Notes: a model not told the origin generated them from the sequence alone. A DNA stretch of 64,000 nucleotides from Alphaproteobacteria bacterium (GCA_025350465.1 JANXXU010000031.1:62001-126000), one strand, 5' to 3'. Shown: positions 34,954 to 43,882, numbered from the stretch's first letter. A program made the numbers and translations.

Positions 34954-35934
34954 ATGGGAACATCACTCGGCGTAAAGCCTTATCAACGCGGCTTGACCGA
35001 TCTCGGCCGCAGCGCGTTCGCGTGGCTGCAGCCGGACGGCGGTTGGGGTTGGTCGAATTCGGGGCTCATCACCGACGGCGACCAGTCGCTGCTGGTCGAC
35101 ACACTTTACGATTTGCATCTGACGCGCGACATGCTGGACGCGATGCGCGACGCAGCGCCCAAGGCGGCGAAGTCGATCGGCACGCTCGTCAATACGCACC
35201 ACAACGGCGATCATTGCTACGGCAATGAACTCGTCGGTGCGGCCGAGATCATATCGTCGGCGCACGCGCTTGAGGAAATGAAGCGCGAGGCGCCTGCCTT
35301 GCTGCAAGGCTTCATGAAGGCCGCGCCGGGGTTGGGCGACGTCGGCGTTTATATCCAGCACTGCTTCGGCGCCTTCGATTATAACGGCATCACGCAGACC
35401 TTGCCGACGACGACGTTCAGCGGACGGATGACGCGGCACGTCGGCTCGAAGCGCGTCGAGCTCATCGAAGTGGGCCCGGCGCATTCGGGCGGCGACATTT
35501 TGGTGCACGTTCCCGCCGACCGCACTGTCTTCACGGGCGACATTCTTTTCATCGAGGGTACGCCGATCATGTGGGCGGGGCCGGTCGAGAATTGGATCGC
35601 GGCCTGCGATACCATCCTCGCCCTTGATTGCGAGACCATCGTGCCAGGACACGGGCCGATCACCGACGCGCGCGGCGTCAAAGCGGTGCGTGCCTATCTC
35701 GTCTATGTCCGCGACGAGGCCAAGAAGCGGTTCGACGCGGGAATGAAGGCGAGCGACGCTGCGCGCGATATCGCGCTGCGCGACTACGATGCCTGGGGCG
35801 ATGCGGAGCGCATCGCGGTCAATGTCGCGACGCTCTATCGCGAGTTCGCGCACGACCATACGCCGCCCAACGTCGTCGAATTGTTCGGCCAGATGGCACA
35901 GATTTGGAACGACAGAAAGAACCGCCGCAAATGA
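34954..35934 (+). CDS. Metallo-beta-lactamase-fold hydrolase
   Basis: A 326-residue MBL hydrolase. The metal motif is in NTHHNGDHCYGNELVGAAEI, with downstream VGPAHSGGDILVH, TVFTGDILFIEGTPIMWAG and TIVPGHGPITDARG giving the remaining ligands. It resembles the group with long C-terminal helices that hydrolyse thioesters, lactones or sulfate esters. It starts 3 bp after the M20 stop and its own stop overlaps the next GST start (ATGA at 35931), so the operon continues. No export signal. Confidence 0.87.
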   Translation: MGTSLGVKPYQRGLTDLGRSAFAWLQPDGGWGWSNSGLITDGDQSLLVDTLYDLHLTRDMLDAMRDAAPKAAKSIGTLVNTHHNGDHCYGNELVGAAEIISSAHALEEMKREAPALLQGFMKAAPGLGDVGVYIQHCFGAFDYNGITQTLPTTTFSGRMTRHVGSKRVELIEVGPAHSGGDILVHVPADRTVFTGDILFIEGTPIMWAGPVENWIAACDTILALDCETIVPGHGPITDARGVKAVRAYLVYVRDEAKKRFDAGMKASDAARDIALRDYDAWGDAERIAVNVATLYREFAHDHTPPNVVELFGQMAQIWNDRKNRRK

Positions 35935-36716
35935 TCACGCTCTACGAACATCCGCTCTCGCCTTACGCACAGAAATGCAAGATCGCGCTCTACGAAAAGG
36001 GCGTGACGTTCGACTTGAAGATGCCGACCGCGCTCGGCACCGGCCAAGTCGATGCCGAATTTCTGAAGGCCAATCCGCGCGCGGAAGTGCCGGCGCTGAT
36101 CGACGATGGTTTCGCCATCTTCGATTCCACTGTCATCCTCGAATATATCGAAGACAAATTCCCGACGCCGCCCCTGTTGCCGCGCGATCTCAAAGCGCGG
36201 GCCACGGCGCGCATGATCGAAGATGCGATGGACACGCATTACGAGCCGATCAATTGGGGGATGGGCGAATTGCGCTGGTTCAAACGGGCCGAGGGCGAGC
36301 AGGCGCGGGTCATCGAAGCACGAGCGGCCGCCCAAGCGCGCGGGTTCTACGCGTGGCTCGAGCGCCATCTCGGCGATCAGCAATGGTTCGGCGGTGAAAC
36401 CTTTGGGTGGGCCGATCTTTCGGTCATCCCCTATATCAACGGCTCCACGGGCCAAGGCATCGGACCGGACGGTTCATCAAAGCTCGGGAAATGGCAGACG
36501 CGGGCGAACGCGCGGCCCTCCGTGCAAAAAACCGCGGCCGCCGCGACTGATTCCATCAAGACCTTGGCGAATGTGAGCGAAGCGGTGAGGTTGCGCCTCT
36601 TCAAGCGCGAATATCGCGACCATCGGTTGGAATGGATGATCCGCTCGGGCGGACTCGACGTCGTGCTCGAGGGCATCAAGACCGAGACGATCCGCTTCTC
36701 AAATGAGTTTCATTGA
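35931..36716 (+). CDS. Glutathione S-transferase family protein
   Basis: A 261-residue GST. The thioredoxin-fold half reads MITLYEHPLSPYAQKCKIAL and PRAEVPALIDDGFAIFDSTV with the cis-proline VP and the ES-type glutathione contact DST; the helical half has GWADLSVIPYINGSTGQG. About 45 residues follow the usual end, making it longer than a typical 210-residue GST. The catalytic Ser or Cys candidates lie in SPYAQKC. The ATG overlaps the MBL stop; a second GST follows after 2 bp. Confidence 0.87.
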   Translation: MITLYEHPLSPYAQKCKIALYEKGVTFDLKMPTALGTGQVDAEFLKANPRAEVPALIDDGFAIFDSTVILEYIEDKFPTPPLLPRDLKARATARMIEDAMDTHYEPINWGMGELRWFKRAEGEQARVIEARAAAQARGFYAWLERHLGDQQWFGGETFGWADLSVIPYINGSTGQGIGPDGSSKLGKWQTRANARPSVQKTAAAATDSIKTLANVSEAVRLRLFKREYRDHRLEWMIRSGGLDVVLEGIKTETIRFSNEFH

Positions 36717-36718
36717 GC

Positions 36719-37642
36719 ATGGCGCACGAGATCATCTTTCATCACTACTGGACGTCGCCGTTCTCGGAAAAGGTGCGGTTGGTGTTCGGCGTCAAGGGGC
36801 TCACGTGGCGTTCGGTCGAGATACCGAACATGATGCCCAAGCCCGATCTGATGCCGTTGACGGGCGGCTATCGCAAGACGCCGGTGATGCAGATCGGCGC
36901 CGACATCTATTGCGATACACAGATCATCTTTCGCGAACTGGAACGCCGCTACCCCTCGGCGCCCGCCGTACGCGACAAGGGCCTGAGTTTCGCACTCGGG
37001 TTTTGGAGCGACCGGCCGTTCTTCCAAGCGACGGTTCCGCTGATTTTCGGCGAGGTCGGTCCCATGATCCCGGAAGCGTTCAAAAAAGACCGTGAACAGA
37101 TGTTTCCCGAGCGCCCGTTCGATTACGTGCAAATGAAACGGGCGATTCCGATCTTCAAGGATCAGTATCGCGCGCACGCCGACTTGCTCAACGCGCAGCT
37201 GAAGGACGGACGCAAATTCCTGCGCGGGCCAGAACCCTGCCTCGACGACGTGCATGGCATGCTCAACATATGGTTCTTGAAGAGTTTCTTTGCGCCGACG
37301 GCGGATGCGTTGCTCAAGGAATTTCCGCTCGTCGTCGACTGGTTTGAGCGCTTGAAGGGCATCGGCCACGGCAAATACGAGCCGATGACCGCGCAGGAGG
37401 CGCTTGCCGTCGCGAAGGCTTCGACGTCGGAGTCTATGCCGCTCGCTGACCCGCATGACCCAAACGGACGCAAGCCCGGCCAGCGGGTCACCGTCGCCGC
37501 CGACGATTACGGGCGCGATCCCGTCGCGGGCGAGCTCGTGTACTCAAATGCGCAAGAGATCGCTATCAAACGCCAAGACCCACAAGTCGGCGAAGTCGTC
37601 GTGCATTTTCCGCGCGCAGGATTCCTGGTGCTGCCGGCCTGA
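36719..37642 (+). CDS. GST-fold protein with extended C-terminus
   Basis: A 307-residue GST-fold protein. The N-terminal thioredoxin half has HHYWTSPFSEKVRLVFGVKG, KTPVMQIGADIYCDTQIIF and a cis-Pro (TPVM); a helical half follows. The last 70 residues (from about 240, NGRKPGQRVTVAADDYGRDPV) form a beta-rich tail not usual in GSTs. The ATG at 36719 was selected over TTG at 36713. It ends the six-gene run beginning at 32317; a convergent VOC gene begins 5 bp beyond. Joint placement of two GSTs suggests sequential glutathione steps. Confidence 0.85.
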   Translation: MAHEIIFHHYWTSPFSEKVRLVFGVKGLTWRSVEIPNMMPKPDLMPLTGGYRKTPVMQIGADIYCDTQIIFRELERRYPSAPAVRDKGLSFALGFWSDRPFFQATVPLIFGEVGPMIPEAFKKDREQMFPERPFDYVQMKRAIPIFKDQYRAHADLLNAQLKDGRKFLRGPEPCLDDVHGMLNIWFLKSFFAPTADALLKEFPLVVDWFERLKGIGHGKYEPMTAQEALAVAKASTSESMPLADPHDPNGRKPGQRVTVAADDYGRDPVAGELVYSNAQEIAIKRQDPQVGEVVVHFPRAGFLVLPA

Positions 37643-37646
37643 GTGC

Positions 37647-37997
37647 TTACTTCGAACCGACGATGCCGATCATCGCGCCTTCGGGATCGTGGATCCAGGC
37701 GAACAGGCGGCCATCGGGCGTCGGTAGCGGGCCGACGCGCACCTTGCCGCCGAGCGTCTTGGTGCGCTCAACCGCCTTCGCCACGTCGTCGACCTCGACA
37801 TAGATCATGACGTAGTTATGCGGCTCGTGGCCGAGGGCCGTGTAGGCGCCGGGAATCCCTTTATTGCCGGCCACAACCTCGTTCGAATAGGGATTGGTGT
37901 CGGGTTTCGGCGACCAGCCGAACAAATTGCCGTAGAACTCGGCGGTCTTCTTACGATCACGGCAACCGATTTCGAAGCGAACGACAGGGTCTGCCAT
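37647..37997 (-). CDS. VOC-family protein
   Basis: A 116-residue single VOC module: VVRFEIGCRDRKKTAEFYGN, LFGWSPKPDTNPYSNEV, HNYVMIYVEVDDVAKAVERT and WIHDPEGAMIGIVG. It lies 9 bp downstream of the zinc alcohol dehydrogenase on the same strand, so the two are probably co-transcribed. It is related in form to the VOC protein at 13537 but is not obviously a recent copy. The exact reaction is unknown. Confidence 0.82.
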   Translation of the reverse strand: MADPVVRFEIGCRDRKKTAEFYGNLFGWSPKPDTNPYSNEVVAGNKGIPGAYTALGHEPHNYVMIYVEVDDVAKAVERTKTLGGKVRVGPLPTPDGRLFAWIHDPEGAMIGIVGSK

Positions 37998-38006
37998 GAT
38001 GATCTC

Positions 38007-39035
38007 CTAATTCTCCAGCATCACCTTGCATTGATGCGACGGTTTGCGCAGGGCCTCGAACGCGGCCGGTAGTGCGTTGAGATCGACGACGTCGGTGATC
38101 ATATGCTCGACGTCGACACGATCCTTGGCGATCATGTCGATGACATAGTCGAAGTCGCCGGGCCGGTAGCCGAGCACGAATTGCAGCGTTAATTCCTTGA
38201 CGATGCCCATGAGCGGCAGGATCGAGTCCATCTGCTGACAGACGCCGGCAATCACGATCTTCGCGTTGCGCGGCGCCATCATCATTGTTTCGTTGATCAG
38301 GCCCGGCGCGCCGACGCATTCGAAGATGATGTCCGGTCCCTTGCCGGCGATCGCTTCGACCTGGGGCATCAAGGCCTTGGCCGGATCGATCGCGTCGGTT
38401 GCACCGAAGCGTGCGGCCATCTTGGCGCGAAGCTCGGCACGCTCGCTGACGATGACATGGCGCGCGCCCAAGAATTTCGCCCACAGCATCACGGAGAGAC
38501 CGACGGGCCCGGCGCCGATGACCAATACCGTCGCGCCGCGCTCCATTTGCGCTTTGTCGACGGCATGAAGGCCGACGGACAACGGTTCGATCATGGCACC
38601 TTCGTGGAAGTTGACGATCGACGGCAGGCGATGCGCACCGGTCGCGCCAATGCGCACGAATTCCGCATAGGCGCCGTGACTTTGGCCCAAGCCGACGCCG
38701 ACACCCTGCTCACAGACGCCGAAGCCGGCACCGGCGTTGCGGCAGCCCGCACACTCGCCGCAATAGATGTAGGGGAAGCCTGCGACGCGCTCGCCGACTT
38801 TCCACTGGCCTTTCAGGGCTGAGCCGATCTCGACGATTTCACCGGCGAACTCATGGCCCATCACACTGCCGCCGGGGAGCGGCTGGATCGACGTCGGTTC
38901 GGTCATGTGTAGATCGGAACCGCAAATGCCGCAGTTTTTCACCTTGAGAATAAGGTCCGTCGGGCCGCATTGCGGATTGGCAATGGTTTCGATGGCGAGC
39001 GGTTTGCCCATTTCCTTAAAGACGGCGGCGCGCAT
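38007..39035 (-). CDS. Zinc-dependent alcohol dehydrogenase
   Basis: A 342-residue medium-chain dehydrogenase. The catalytic zinc site is NCGICGSDLH with GHEFAGEIVEIG; the structural zinc site is YCGECAGCRNAGAGFGVCEQ (four cysteines). The NAD-binding motif VIGAGPVGLSVMLWAKFLGA follows. It would oxidise a secondary alcohol, polyol or aldehyde adduct. The ATG at 39035 starts the family N-terminus (MRAAVFKEMGKPLAIE); the open frame to 39095 is rejected. It is divergent from the LLM oxidoreductase with a 102-bp gap and upstream of a VOC gene. Confidence 0.9.
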   Translation of the reverse strand: MRAAVFKEMGKPLAIETIANPQCGPTDLILKVKNCGICGSDLHMTEPTSIQPLPGGSVMGHEFAGEIVEIGSALKGQWKVGERVAGFPYIYCGECAGCRNAGAGFGVCEQGVGVGLGQSHGAYAEFVRIGATGAHRLPSIVNFHEGAMIEPLSVGLHAVDKAQMERGATVLVIGAGPVGLSVMLWAKFLGARHVIVSERAELRAKMAARFGATDAIDPAKALMPQVEAIAGKGPDIIFECVGAPGLINETMMMAPRNAKIVIAGVCQQMDSILPLMGIVKELTLQFVLGYRPGDFDYVIDMIAKDRVDVEHMITDVVDLNALPAAFEALRKPSHQCKVMLEN

Positions 39036-39137
39036 GGGATTTCCTTGAAGATCGTGTGATGTCGCTGAAGCTGACTTTAGCCTGACAATATGCAACTGTC
39101 GCCGCTATCGCTATCGCCTCTCGAGGACACAAGACCC

Positions 39138-40316
39138 ATGACGATGAAACTTCGCAACGGCATCTTTTTGGCCCCCTTCCACCCGATCGACGAAGATCCG
39201 ACCCTTTGCCTGCAGCGCGACTTCGAGTTGATCGAGCATTTGGACAGGCTCGGTTACGAGGAAGCGTGGGTCGGCGAGCATCATTCGGCGGGCTTTGAAA
39301 TCATCGCCTCGCCTGAGGTGTTCATCGCGGCGGCGGCGGAGCGGACGAAGCGCATCAAACTCGGCACCGGCGTCGTTTCGCTTCCCTATCACTCGCCGCT
39401 CACCACGGCCAATCGCATCATTCAGCTCGACCATCAGACGCGCGGGCGGGTGATGTTCGGCGTCGGCCCCGGCCTCTTGCCGTCGGACGCCTTCCAGCTC
39501 GGTATCGATCCATCAACGCAGCGCGACCGCATGGCCGAAGGCATCGAGGTGATCTTGAAGCTTTTCGCCGGCGAGCGCGTGACGAAGAAGACCGATTGGT
39601 TCAACCTGGTCAACGCGACCTGCCAACTGCGCCCCTATACCTGGCCGCATCCGGAGATCTGCGTCGCCTCGAGCGTTACGCCTTCCGGCGGAAAGCTGGC
39701 CGGGCGGCACGGCTTCGGAATGCTATGTGTCGCGGCGACGCAAATGGGCGGCTACGACGCGCTCGGCATCAACTGGAAGGTCGCGAACGACACGGCGCAA
39801 GAGAACGGTCGCAAAATGGATGCCGAACGCCTGCGCCTCGTAGGCCCTACACACATCGCAGAGACGCGCGAACAGGCGTTCAAGAACCTCGAGTTCGGCT
39901 TCAAGAAGTGGCAAACCTATTTCAACAGCATCAATCCGGCGGGTCAGTTGCAGCCGGAAATGCAAACGCCGCAGAACTTGGTCGAACAAGGGGTCATCGT
40001 CGTCGGCACGCCAGACGATGCGATCGCCCAAATCCGTCGGCTGCAGGCCAAGCAAGGCGAGTTCGGCTGCTTCCTGCAGCTCGCGCACAACTGGGCGACG
40101 TTCGAAGCGACGAAGCACTCCTACGATCTGTGGCAGCGTTACGTGACGCCGGTGATCAACGGTGCGAACAAGGGACGCGAGGAAGCCTTCGCCTGGGCGA
40201 CGGACAAGGATCGCGCCGCGACCTTCATCGGCGCCGCGACGAACGCGGCGCTCTCCACCATCCAAAAGCATCACGCCGATCAGGCAGCGAAAGAGAAGAA
40301 ATCGGCGGCGGAATAG
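39138..40316 (+). CDS. LLM-class (luciferase-like) flavin-dependent monooxygenase
   Basis: A 392-residue luciferase-like oxidoreductase using FMN. Typical stretches are LRNGIFLAPFHPIDEDP, GYEEAWVGEHHSAGFEIIAS, IKLGTGVVSLPYHSPLTTAN and GRVMFGVGPGLLPSDAFQLG. The family includes alkanal monooxygenases and limonene- or alkane-type enzymes. The ATG at 39138 with GAGGAC upstream is preferred over 39090. A GFA-like gene follows after 7 bp and is probably co-transcribed. A flavin reductase partner is not adjacent. Confidence 0.87.
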   Translation: MTMKLRNGIFLAPFHPIDEDPTLCLQRDFELIEHLDRLGYEEAWVGEHHSAGFEIIASPEVFIAAAAERTKRIKLGTGVVSLPYHSPLTTANRIIQLDHQTRGRVMFGVGPGLLPSDAFQLGIDPSTQRDRMAEGIEVILKLFAGERVTKKTDWFNLVNATCQLRPYTWPHPEICVASSVTPSGGKLAGRHGFGMLCVAATQMGGYDALGINWKVANDTAQENGRKMDAERLRLVGPTHIAETREQAFKNLEFGFKKWQTYFNSINPAGQLQPEMQTPQNLVEQGVIVVGTPDDAIAQIRRLQAKQGEFGCFLQLAHNWATFEATKHSYDLWQRYVTPVINGANKGREEAFAWATDKDRAATFIGAATNAALSTIQKHHADQAAKEKKSAAE

Positions 40317-40323
40317 TTTCGCC

Positions 40324-40758
40324 ATGAGTGCGATGCTGGCCTATCACGGGGGGTGCCATTGCGGCGCCCTCCGCATCACATTCGAAAGCGCGCGGGCGCC
40401 CGCCGAGCTTCAGCGGCGCGCCTGCCAGTGCTCGTTCTGTCGCTCGCATGGCGCGGTCACGATGAGCGATCCGGACGGAGCGATGCGCATCGACGCCAAA
40501 GCCGACGCGCTCGTGCGTTACCAGTTCGGCCTCAAGACCGCGGACTTTTTGATCTGCGCACAGTGTGGCGTCTATCTTGCCGCGATCTGTCTCGAAGACA
40601 ACGACGGGTGGGCGATCGTCAACGTCAACGCCTTGCATGAGCGTGAGGCCTTCTCGGCGCCCATCGACGCGATCAGCTACGACGGCGAGGCACCGGGGTC
40701 ACGCGGCGCGCGGCGCAAGACGCGGTGGACGCCGTTGCATGCGTTCAACGTCGCGTGA
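40324..40758 (+). CDS. GFA-family zinc protein (DUF636)
   Basis: A 144-residue protein of the glutathione-dependent formaldehyde-activating enzyme family. Zinc ligands are in YHGGCHCGALRITFES (Cys-x-Cys), CQCSFCRSHGAVTM and FLICAQCGVYLAAI. Some members bind glutathione or S-hydroxymethylglutathione, but activity is disputed in the family. The ATG at 40324 is 7 bp after the LLM gene. Its 3' end overlaps the convergent GNAT gene by 14 bp. Its presence among five GST-related genes fits glutathione chemistry. Confidence 0.87.
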   Translation: MSAMLAYHGGCHCGALRITFESARAPAELQRRACQCSFCRSHGAVTMSDPDGAMRIDAKADALVRYQFGLKTADFLICAQCGVYLAAICLEDNDGWAIVNVNALHEREAFSAPIDAISYDGEAPGSRGARRKTRWTPLHAFNVA

Positions 40759-41182
40759 GCCTCGTGTAAACATCGGGGTCGTGGCGTTCCATCACGCGGG
40801 GCGGGTTGGCGAGCGGCGTGAAGCCGAATTGCGCGTAGAGGCTGTGCGCATCGCGCGTCATCAACAGCCAGCGGCGCAGCCCCTGAAGCTCCGGATGGGC
40901 AATGATTGCTTCCATCAACCGCTTCGACAGGCCCCGGCCGCGATGTTCGGCAAGCACGAACACGTCGGCCAGATAGGCGAAGGTCGCGCGATCCGTGACC
41001 AGGCGCGCGAAGCCCACTTGGCTGAAGTCTGGCGCGTAGACGCCGAAGCACAGCGAGTTTTCGACTGCGCGCTCGACCGTCGCGCGCGGCACGCCGGGTG
41101 ACCAGTAAGCCTCCTCGCTCAAATAGCGATGGACGACGTCGAGATCGAGGCGCGCGGGATCGGTCGAAATCTCATACGTCAT
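40745..41182 (-). CDS. GNAT-family N-acetyltransferase
   Basis: A 145-residue GNAT enzyme. YLADVFVLAEHRGRGLSKRLME contains the acetyl-CoA pyrophosphate loop (RGRGLSK), and SLYAQFGFTPLANP is the usual C-terminal strand. The segment RYLSEEAYWSPGVPRATVER is common in a widespread bacterial GNAT group. The ATG at 41182 overlaps the phosphoesterase 3' end by 11 bp, making it the last gene of a minus-strand operon; the open frame to 41248 is not used. The substrate is unknown. Confidence 0.87.
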   Translation of the reverse strand: MTYEISTDPARLDLDVVHRYLSEEAYWSPGVPRATVERAVENSLCFGVYAPDFSQVGFARLVTDRATFAYLADVFVLAEHRGRGLSKRLMEAIIAHPELQGLRRWLLMTRDAHSLYAQFGFTPLANPPRVMERHDPDVYTRLTRR

Positions 41183-41867
41183 CGGACCAACCTTCCGCGG
41201 CGACGGCATGGAGGAAACGCGGCTCGCCATCGCCGAGCACGACAGCACTCAATCTCCCGGCAAAGAAGACGCCGGAATCGACGTTGATGCGGTTTGCCTT
41301 GATCTCGGGCCAGCCCGTGCCGTTGGGCGTGTGGCCGTGTACGACGATAAAGCCGTGGTCGCCCTCGTGATTCAGAAATTCGTCGCGGATCCAGATCAAC
41401 GCGCGTTCGGGCTGATCGGCGAGGGCGCGGCCGGGGATGATGCCGGCATGGACGAAAAGATATTTCTTGCCGCCGGTTTCGAACGTCTTGGTCAATGGCA
41501 GTTCGCTCATCCAATAAATGTCGGCGGCCAAATCGTCATCGTAGCCGAGATAGCTCTCGAACGTCCGGTCCTGGCCGATGTCGGCGCCGACATCGAGACC
41601 GGGCTCCCTGATACAGTCAACGAGAAGCTGTTCGTGATTGCCCTTGAGGAAGGTCAAAGAGAATCCCGGTTGCCAGCCGCGCAAGCGGGCGATGACGCCG
41701 CGCGAGTCCGGACCGCGGTCGACATAGTCGCCGACGAAGACAATTTCGATCGGCCGGCCTTGATACTTCGCGGCGTCGCGCTCGATCTGTTCCAGCAGAT
41801 CGTCGAGCAGGTCGACGTAACCGTGAATATCGCCGACGGCGTAGATGACGGGGTCAGCGTTCGCCAT
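41172..41867 (-). CDS. Calcineurin-like metallophosphoesterase (PPP-type phosphatase)
   Basis: A 231-residue phosphoesterase with all PPP-family metal motifs: YAVGDIHGYVDLLDDLL (GDIHG), IVFVGDYVDRGPDSRGV (GDYVDRG), TFLKGNHEQLL (GNHE), LFVHAGIIPG and VVHGHTPNG. It could dephosphorylate proteins on Ser/Thr/Tyr or cleave diadenosine tetraphosphate. It lies 3 bp after a GST gene and overlaps the downstream GNAT gene. All metal ligands are present. Confidence 0.9.
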   Translation of the reverse strand: MANADPVIYAVGDIHGYVDLLDDLLEQIERDAAKYQGRPIEIVFVGDYVDRGPDSRGVIARLRGWQPGFSLTFLKGNHEQLLVDCIREPGLDVGADIGQDRTFESYLGYDDDLAADIYWMSELPLTKTFETGGKKYLFVHAGIIPGRALADQPERALIWIRDEFLNHEGDHGFIVVHGHTPNGTGWPEIKANRINVDSGVFFAGRLSAVVLGDGEPRFLHAVAAEGWSDDV

Positions 41868-41870
41868 ATG

Positions 41871-42878
41871 TCATACGCGCAACGCCGCGAGGCAATGCGC
41901 CTCCTCGAGCGCTGGATCAACGCGAAGCTTGGTGTTTGGCGACAGCCGCGCGTAAGCGGTGCGCAATTCGACGAGGCATTTCATCTGATATTTGAACGCG
42001 CCTTGGGTATACGGCATGCCAAGCGCTTCGAAGGAAAATGTCTCCTTTCCGCTTTGCGCCGCTGCTGCGTTCGCCGCGAGGAACGGGAAATAGACATCGC
42101 CCGCCAGTCCGAGCAGGCCTTTGACCGCAGGCGACAATGGCGTGAATGGATCGCGCCATTCGCCGTCGATGCCCGACGCGTCGTCGAGATTCATCAACCA
42201 GCGAAAGACGAAGGGAAACTCGGCGCGCATCATGTCGGCCGGCGTCGGATCGACGGCAAGCTGCGAGAGTTGCCCCATCCAGCCGAAGTCAGCGAGCGAC
42301 GGCCTCGTGCCGAAGAGATATGGCTCCTCGGTCACATGTCGTTCGAGCAACCCCAAGATCCGTTTCGTCGTCGTCTCGATCAAAGGCGCGTTTTCTTGCG
42401 TGCAGCCGACGAGCGCCATGCGCCCGACCTGGCGATCGCGGAACATGCGTGCGGCATCTTTGACCGCGGCGAGACCTGAGCCCGAAAGGCGGTCGAACGA
42501 CAGCCACTCGCTCATTTGGACCTGATCGCGCTCGCGAAGCCAGCGATAGAGAAACATCGCCTTGGTGCCCCACTCATCGGCGAAGTCTTCGAGCAGATAA
42601 GCAAGAAAGGCCTGCGCCTCGTCGTCGGGAACGATCGAGCGCTGGCCCGGATGGCGCTTCTCAAGCTCAAAGACGAGTGGCGTCGAGTCGTTCATCCACG
42701 TTCCATCGGGAAAGCGGAAGACGGGAATGACCGGCGCTTTGACGTGCGAAAAGATGAGCGGGGAGTCTTTGCGCATCTGATGCCAAACATGCGGCAAGCG
42801 GCGATAGCGCAGCACCGCGCGCATCTTCATCGAATAGGGCGAACCCAAACCGCCATAGATATCGTAGCGCTCGATCAT
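41871..42878 (-). CDS. Glutathione S-transferase-like protein with long C-terminal domain
   Basis: A 335-residue GST-like protein. The thioredoxin half is IYGGLGSPYSMKMRAVLRYR, APVIPVFRFPDGTWMNDSTP with the cis-Pro and DST glutathione contact. The helical half is unusually long (about 230 residues), containing FGTRPSLADFGWMGQLSQLA and KYQMKCLVELRTAYARLSP. The start at 42878 gives MIERYDIYGGLGSPY. It lies one base after another GST gene and 3 bp before the phosphoesterase. The family known for such long forms is poorly characterised. Confidence 0.85.
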   Translation of the reverse strand: MIERYDIYGGLGSPYSMKMRAVLRYRRLPHVWHQMRKDSPLIFSHVKAPVIPVFRFPDGTWMNDSTPLVFELEKRHPGQRSIVPDDEAQAFLAYLLEDFADEWGTKAMFLYRWLRERDQVQMSEWLSFDRLSGSGLAAVKDAARMFRDRQVGRMALVGCTQENAPLIETTTKRILGLLERHVTEEPYLFGTRPSLADFGWMGQLSQLAVDPTPADMMRAEFPFVFRWLMNLDDASGIDGEWRDPFTPLSPAVKGLLGLAGDVYFPFLAANAAAAQSGKETFSFEALGMPYTQGAFKYQMKCLVELRTAYARLSPNTKLRVDPALEEAHCLAALRV

Positions 42879-42879
42879 C

Positions 42880-43566
42880 TCAGCGCTGCACAATCTTCTG
42901 CGCGTTCTCAACGACGCGCTTGGCGCCCTCGCCATCACCGCGACGAAGGGCATCGAGATCGACCGGCACTTTGATGCCACGCTGAACGGCGGGACGCTCT
43001 TCGATCACCTTGATCCAGCGCTGAACGTGATTGAGTCCGTCGATGGAAACGCCCGACCATTTGTGGGTTCGCACCCAGCAGTAATTCGCGATATCGGCGA
43101 TCGAATAGTCGCCGGCGAGATACTCATGATCCTTGAGCTGGCGGTCGAGCACCGTGATCAGTCGCTTCGATTCATGCTGATAGCGATCGATCGCCGGCTG
43201 ATATTTCTCGTTCCAATAGCGGAAGAAAACGTTCGCCTGCCCCATCATCGGACCGATGCCGCCCATTTGAAACATGAGCCATTGAATGACGCGACTGCGG
43301 CTTTTCACGTCTTTCGGCATCAAGCGTCCGGTCTTCTCGGCGAGGTAAATCATGATTGCGCCGGATTCGAAGACCGGAAAATCACCAACCTCACGATCGA
43401 CGATCGCCGGAATGCGGCCATTCGGATTGATCGCCAAGAACCAAGGCTCTTTCTGCTCCTGCTTGGAAAGTTCGATGGCCCTGACCTGATATGCCAAACC
43501 AAGCTCTTCAAGCGTGACCGAGGCCTTCCAGCCGTTGGGTGTGGCCGATGTGTAGAGGTCGATCAT
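42880..43566 (-). CDS. Nu-class-like glutathione transferase (YfcG/YghU type)
   Basis: A 228-residue GST. The motif [18 protein letters not shown], with TPN in place of a catalytic Ser, is the mark of Nu-class disulfide-bond oxidoreductases such as YfcG and Ygh[31 protein letters not shown] and [18 protein letters not shown] complete the fold. It is the first gene of the minus-strand operon GST-GST-phosphoesterase-GNAT. The start at 43566 was chosen as the family N-terminus; the open frame reaches 43629. Known members reduce disulfides or peroxides with glutathione. Confidence 0.88.
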   Translation of the reverse strand: MIDLYTSATPNGWKASVTLEELGLAYQVRAIELSKQEQKEPWFLAINPNGRIPAIVDREVGDFPVFESGAIMIYLAEKTGRLMPKDVKSRSRVIQWLMFQMGGIGPMMGQANVFFRYWNEKYQPAIDRYQHESKRLITVLDRQLKDHEYLAGDYSIADIANYCWVRTHKWSGVSIDGLNHVQRWIKVIEERPAVQRGIKVPVDLDALRRGDGEGAKRVVENAQKIVQR

Positions 43567-43700
43567 GACGATGTCCCGGCGAATAGCGTGGGGCGGAGCG
43601 TAGCCGGTCAAGCCGGCGCTGTCATCCAAGCACCGACCAACGGCACCGACTGTTTGCGCGGTGGATCGATGGCAACGCGCGGGCCGCGATCGGGGGATCT

Positions 43701-43882
43701 TGCCCCTCGCCCTTCCACCTTCTGGAAGGGAGAGGGGATGGGGTGAGGGATGGCTGATATGCCGTACACGGACGATTGTCGGCTTGCGGAAGACAGTGTG
43801 CGTTTACTCGGTTGGCGACTTCGCGCCGACGCCTTCCCTCACCCCGGACCCCTCTCCCTTCCGATTCCGGACGGGCGAGGGG
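43701..43882. repeat. Double-hairpin palindromic repeat, copy 3
   Basis: CCCTCGCCCTTCCACCTTCT and GGAAGGGAGAGGGG form the left hairpin, then ATGGGGTGAGGGATGG, about 85 nt, CTTCCCTCACCCCGGACCCC, and a right hairpin TCTCCCTTCCG/CGGGCGAGGGG. It is more diverged than copies 1 and 2. It fills most of the 359-bp gap between the GST operon (start 43566) and the acyl-CoA synthetase end (43926); I see no gene in the flanks 43567-43700 and 43883-43925. Confidence 0.8.
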
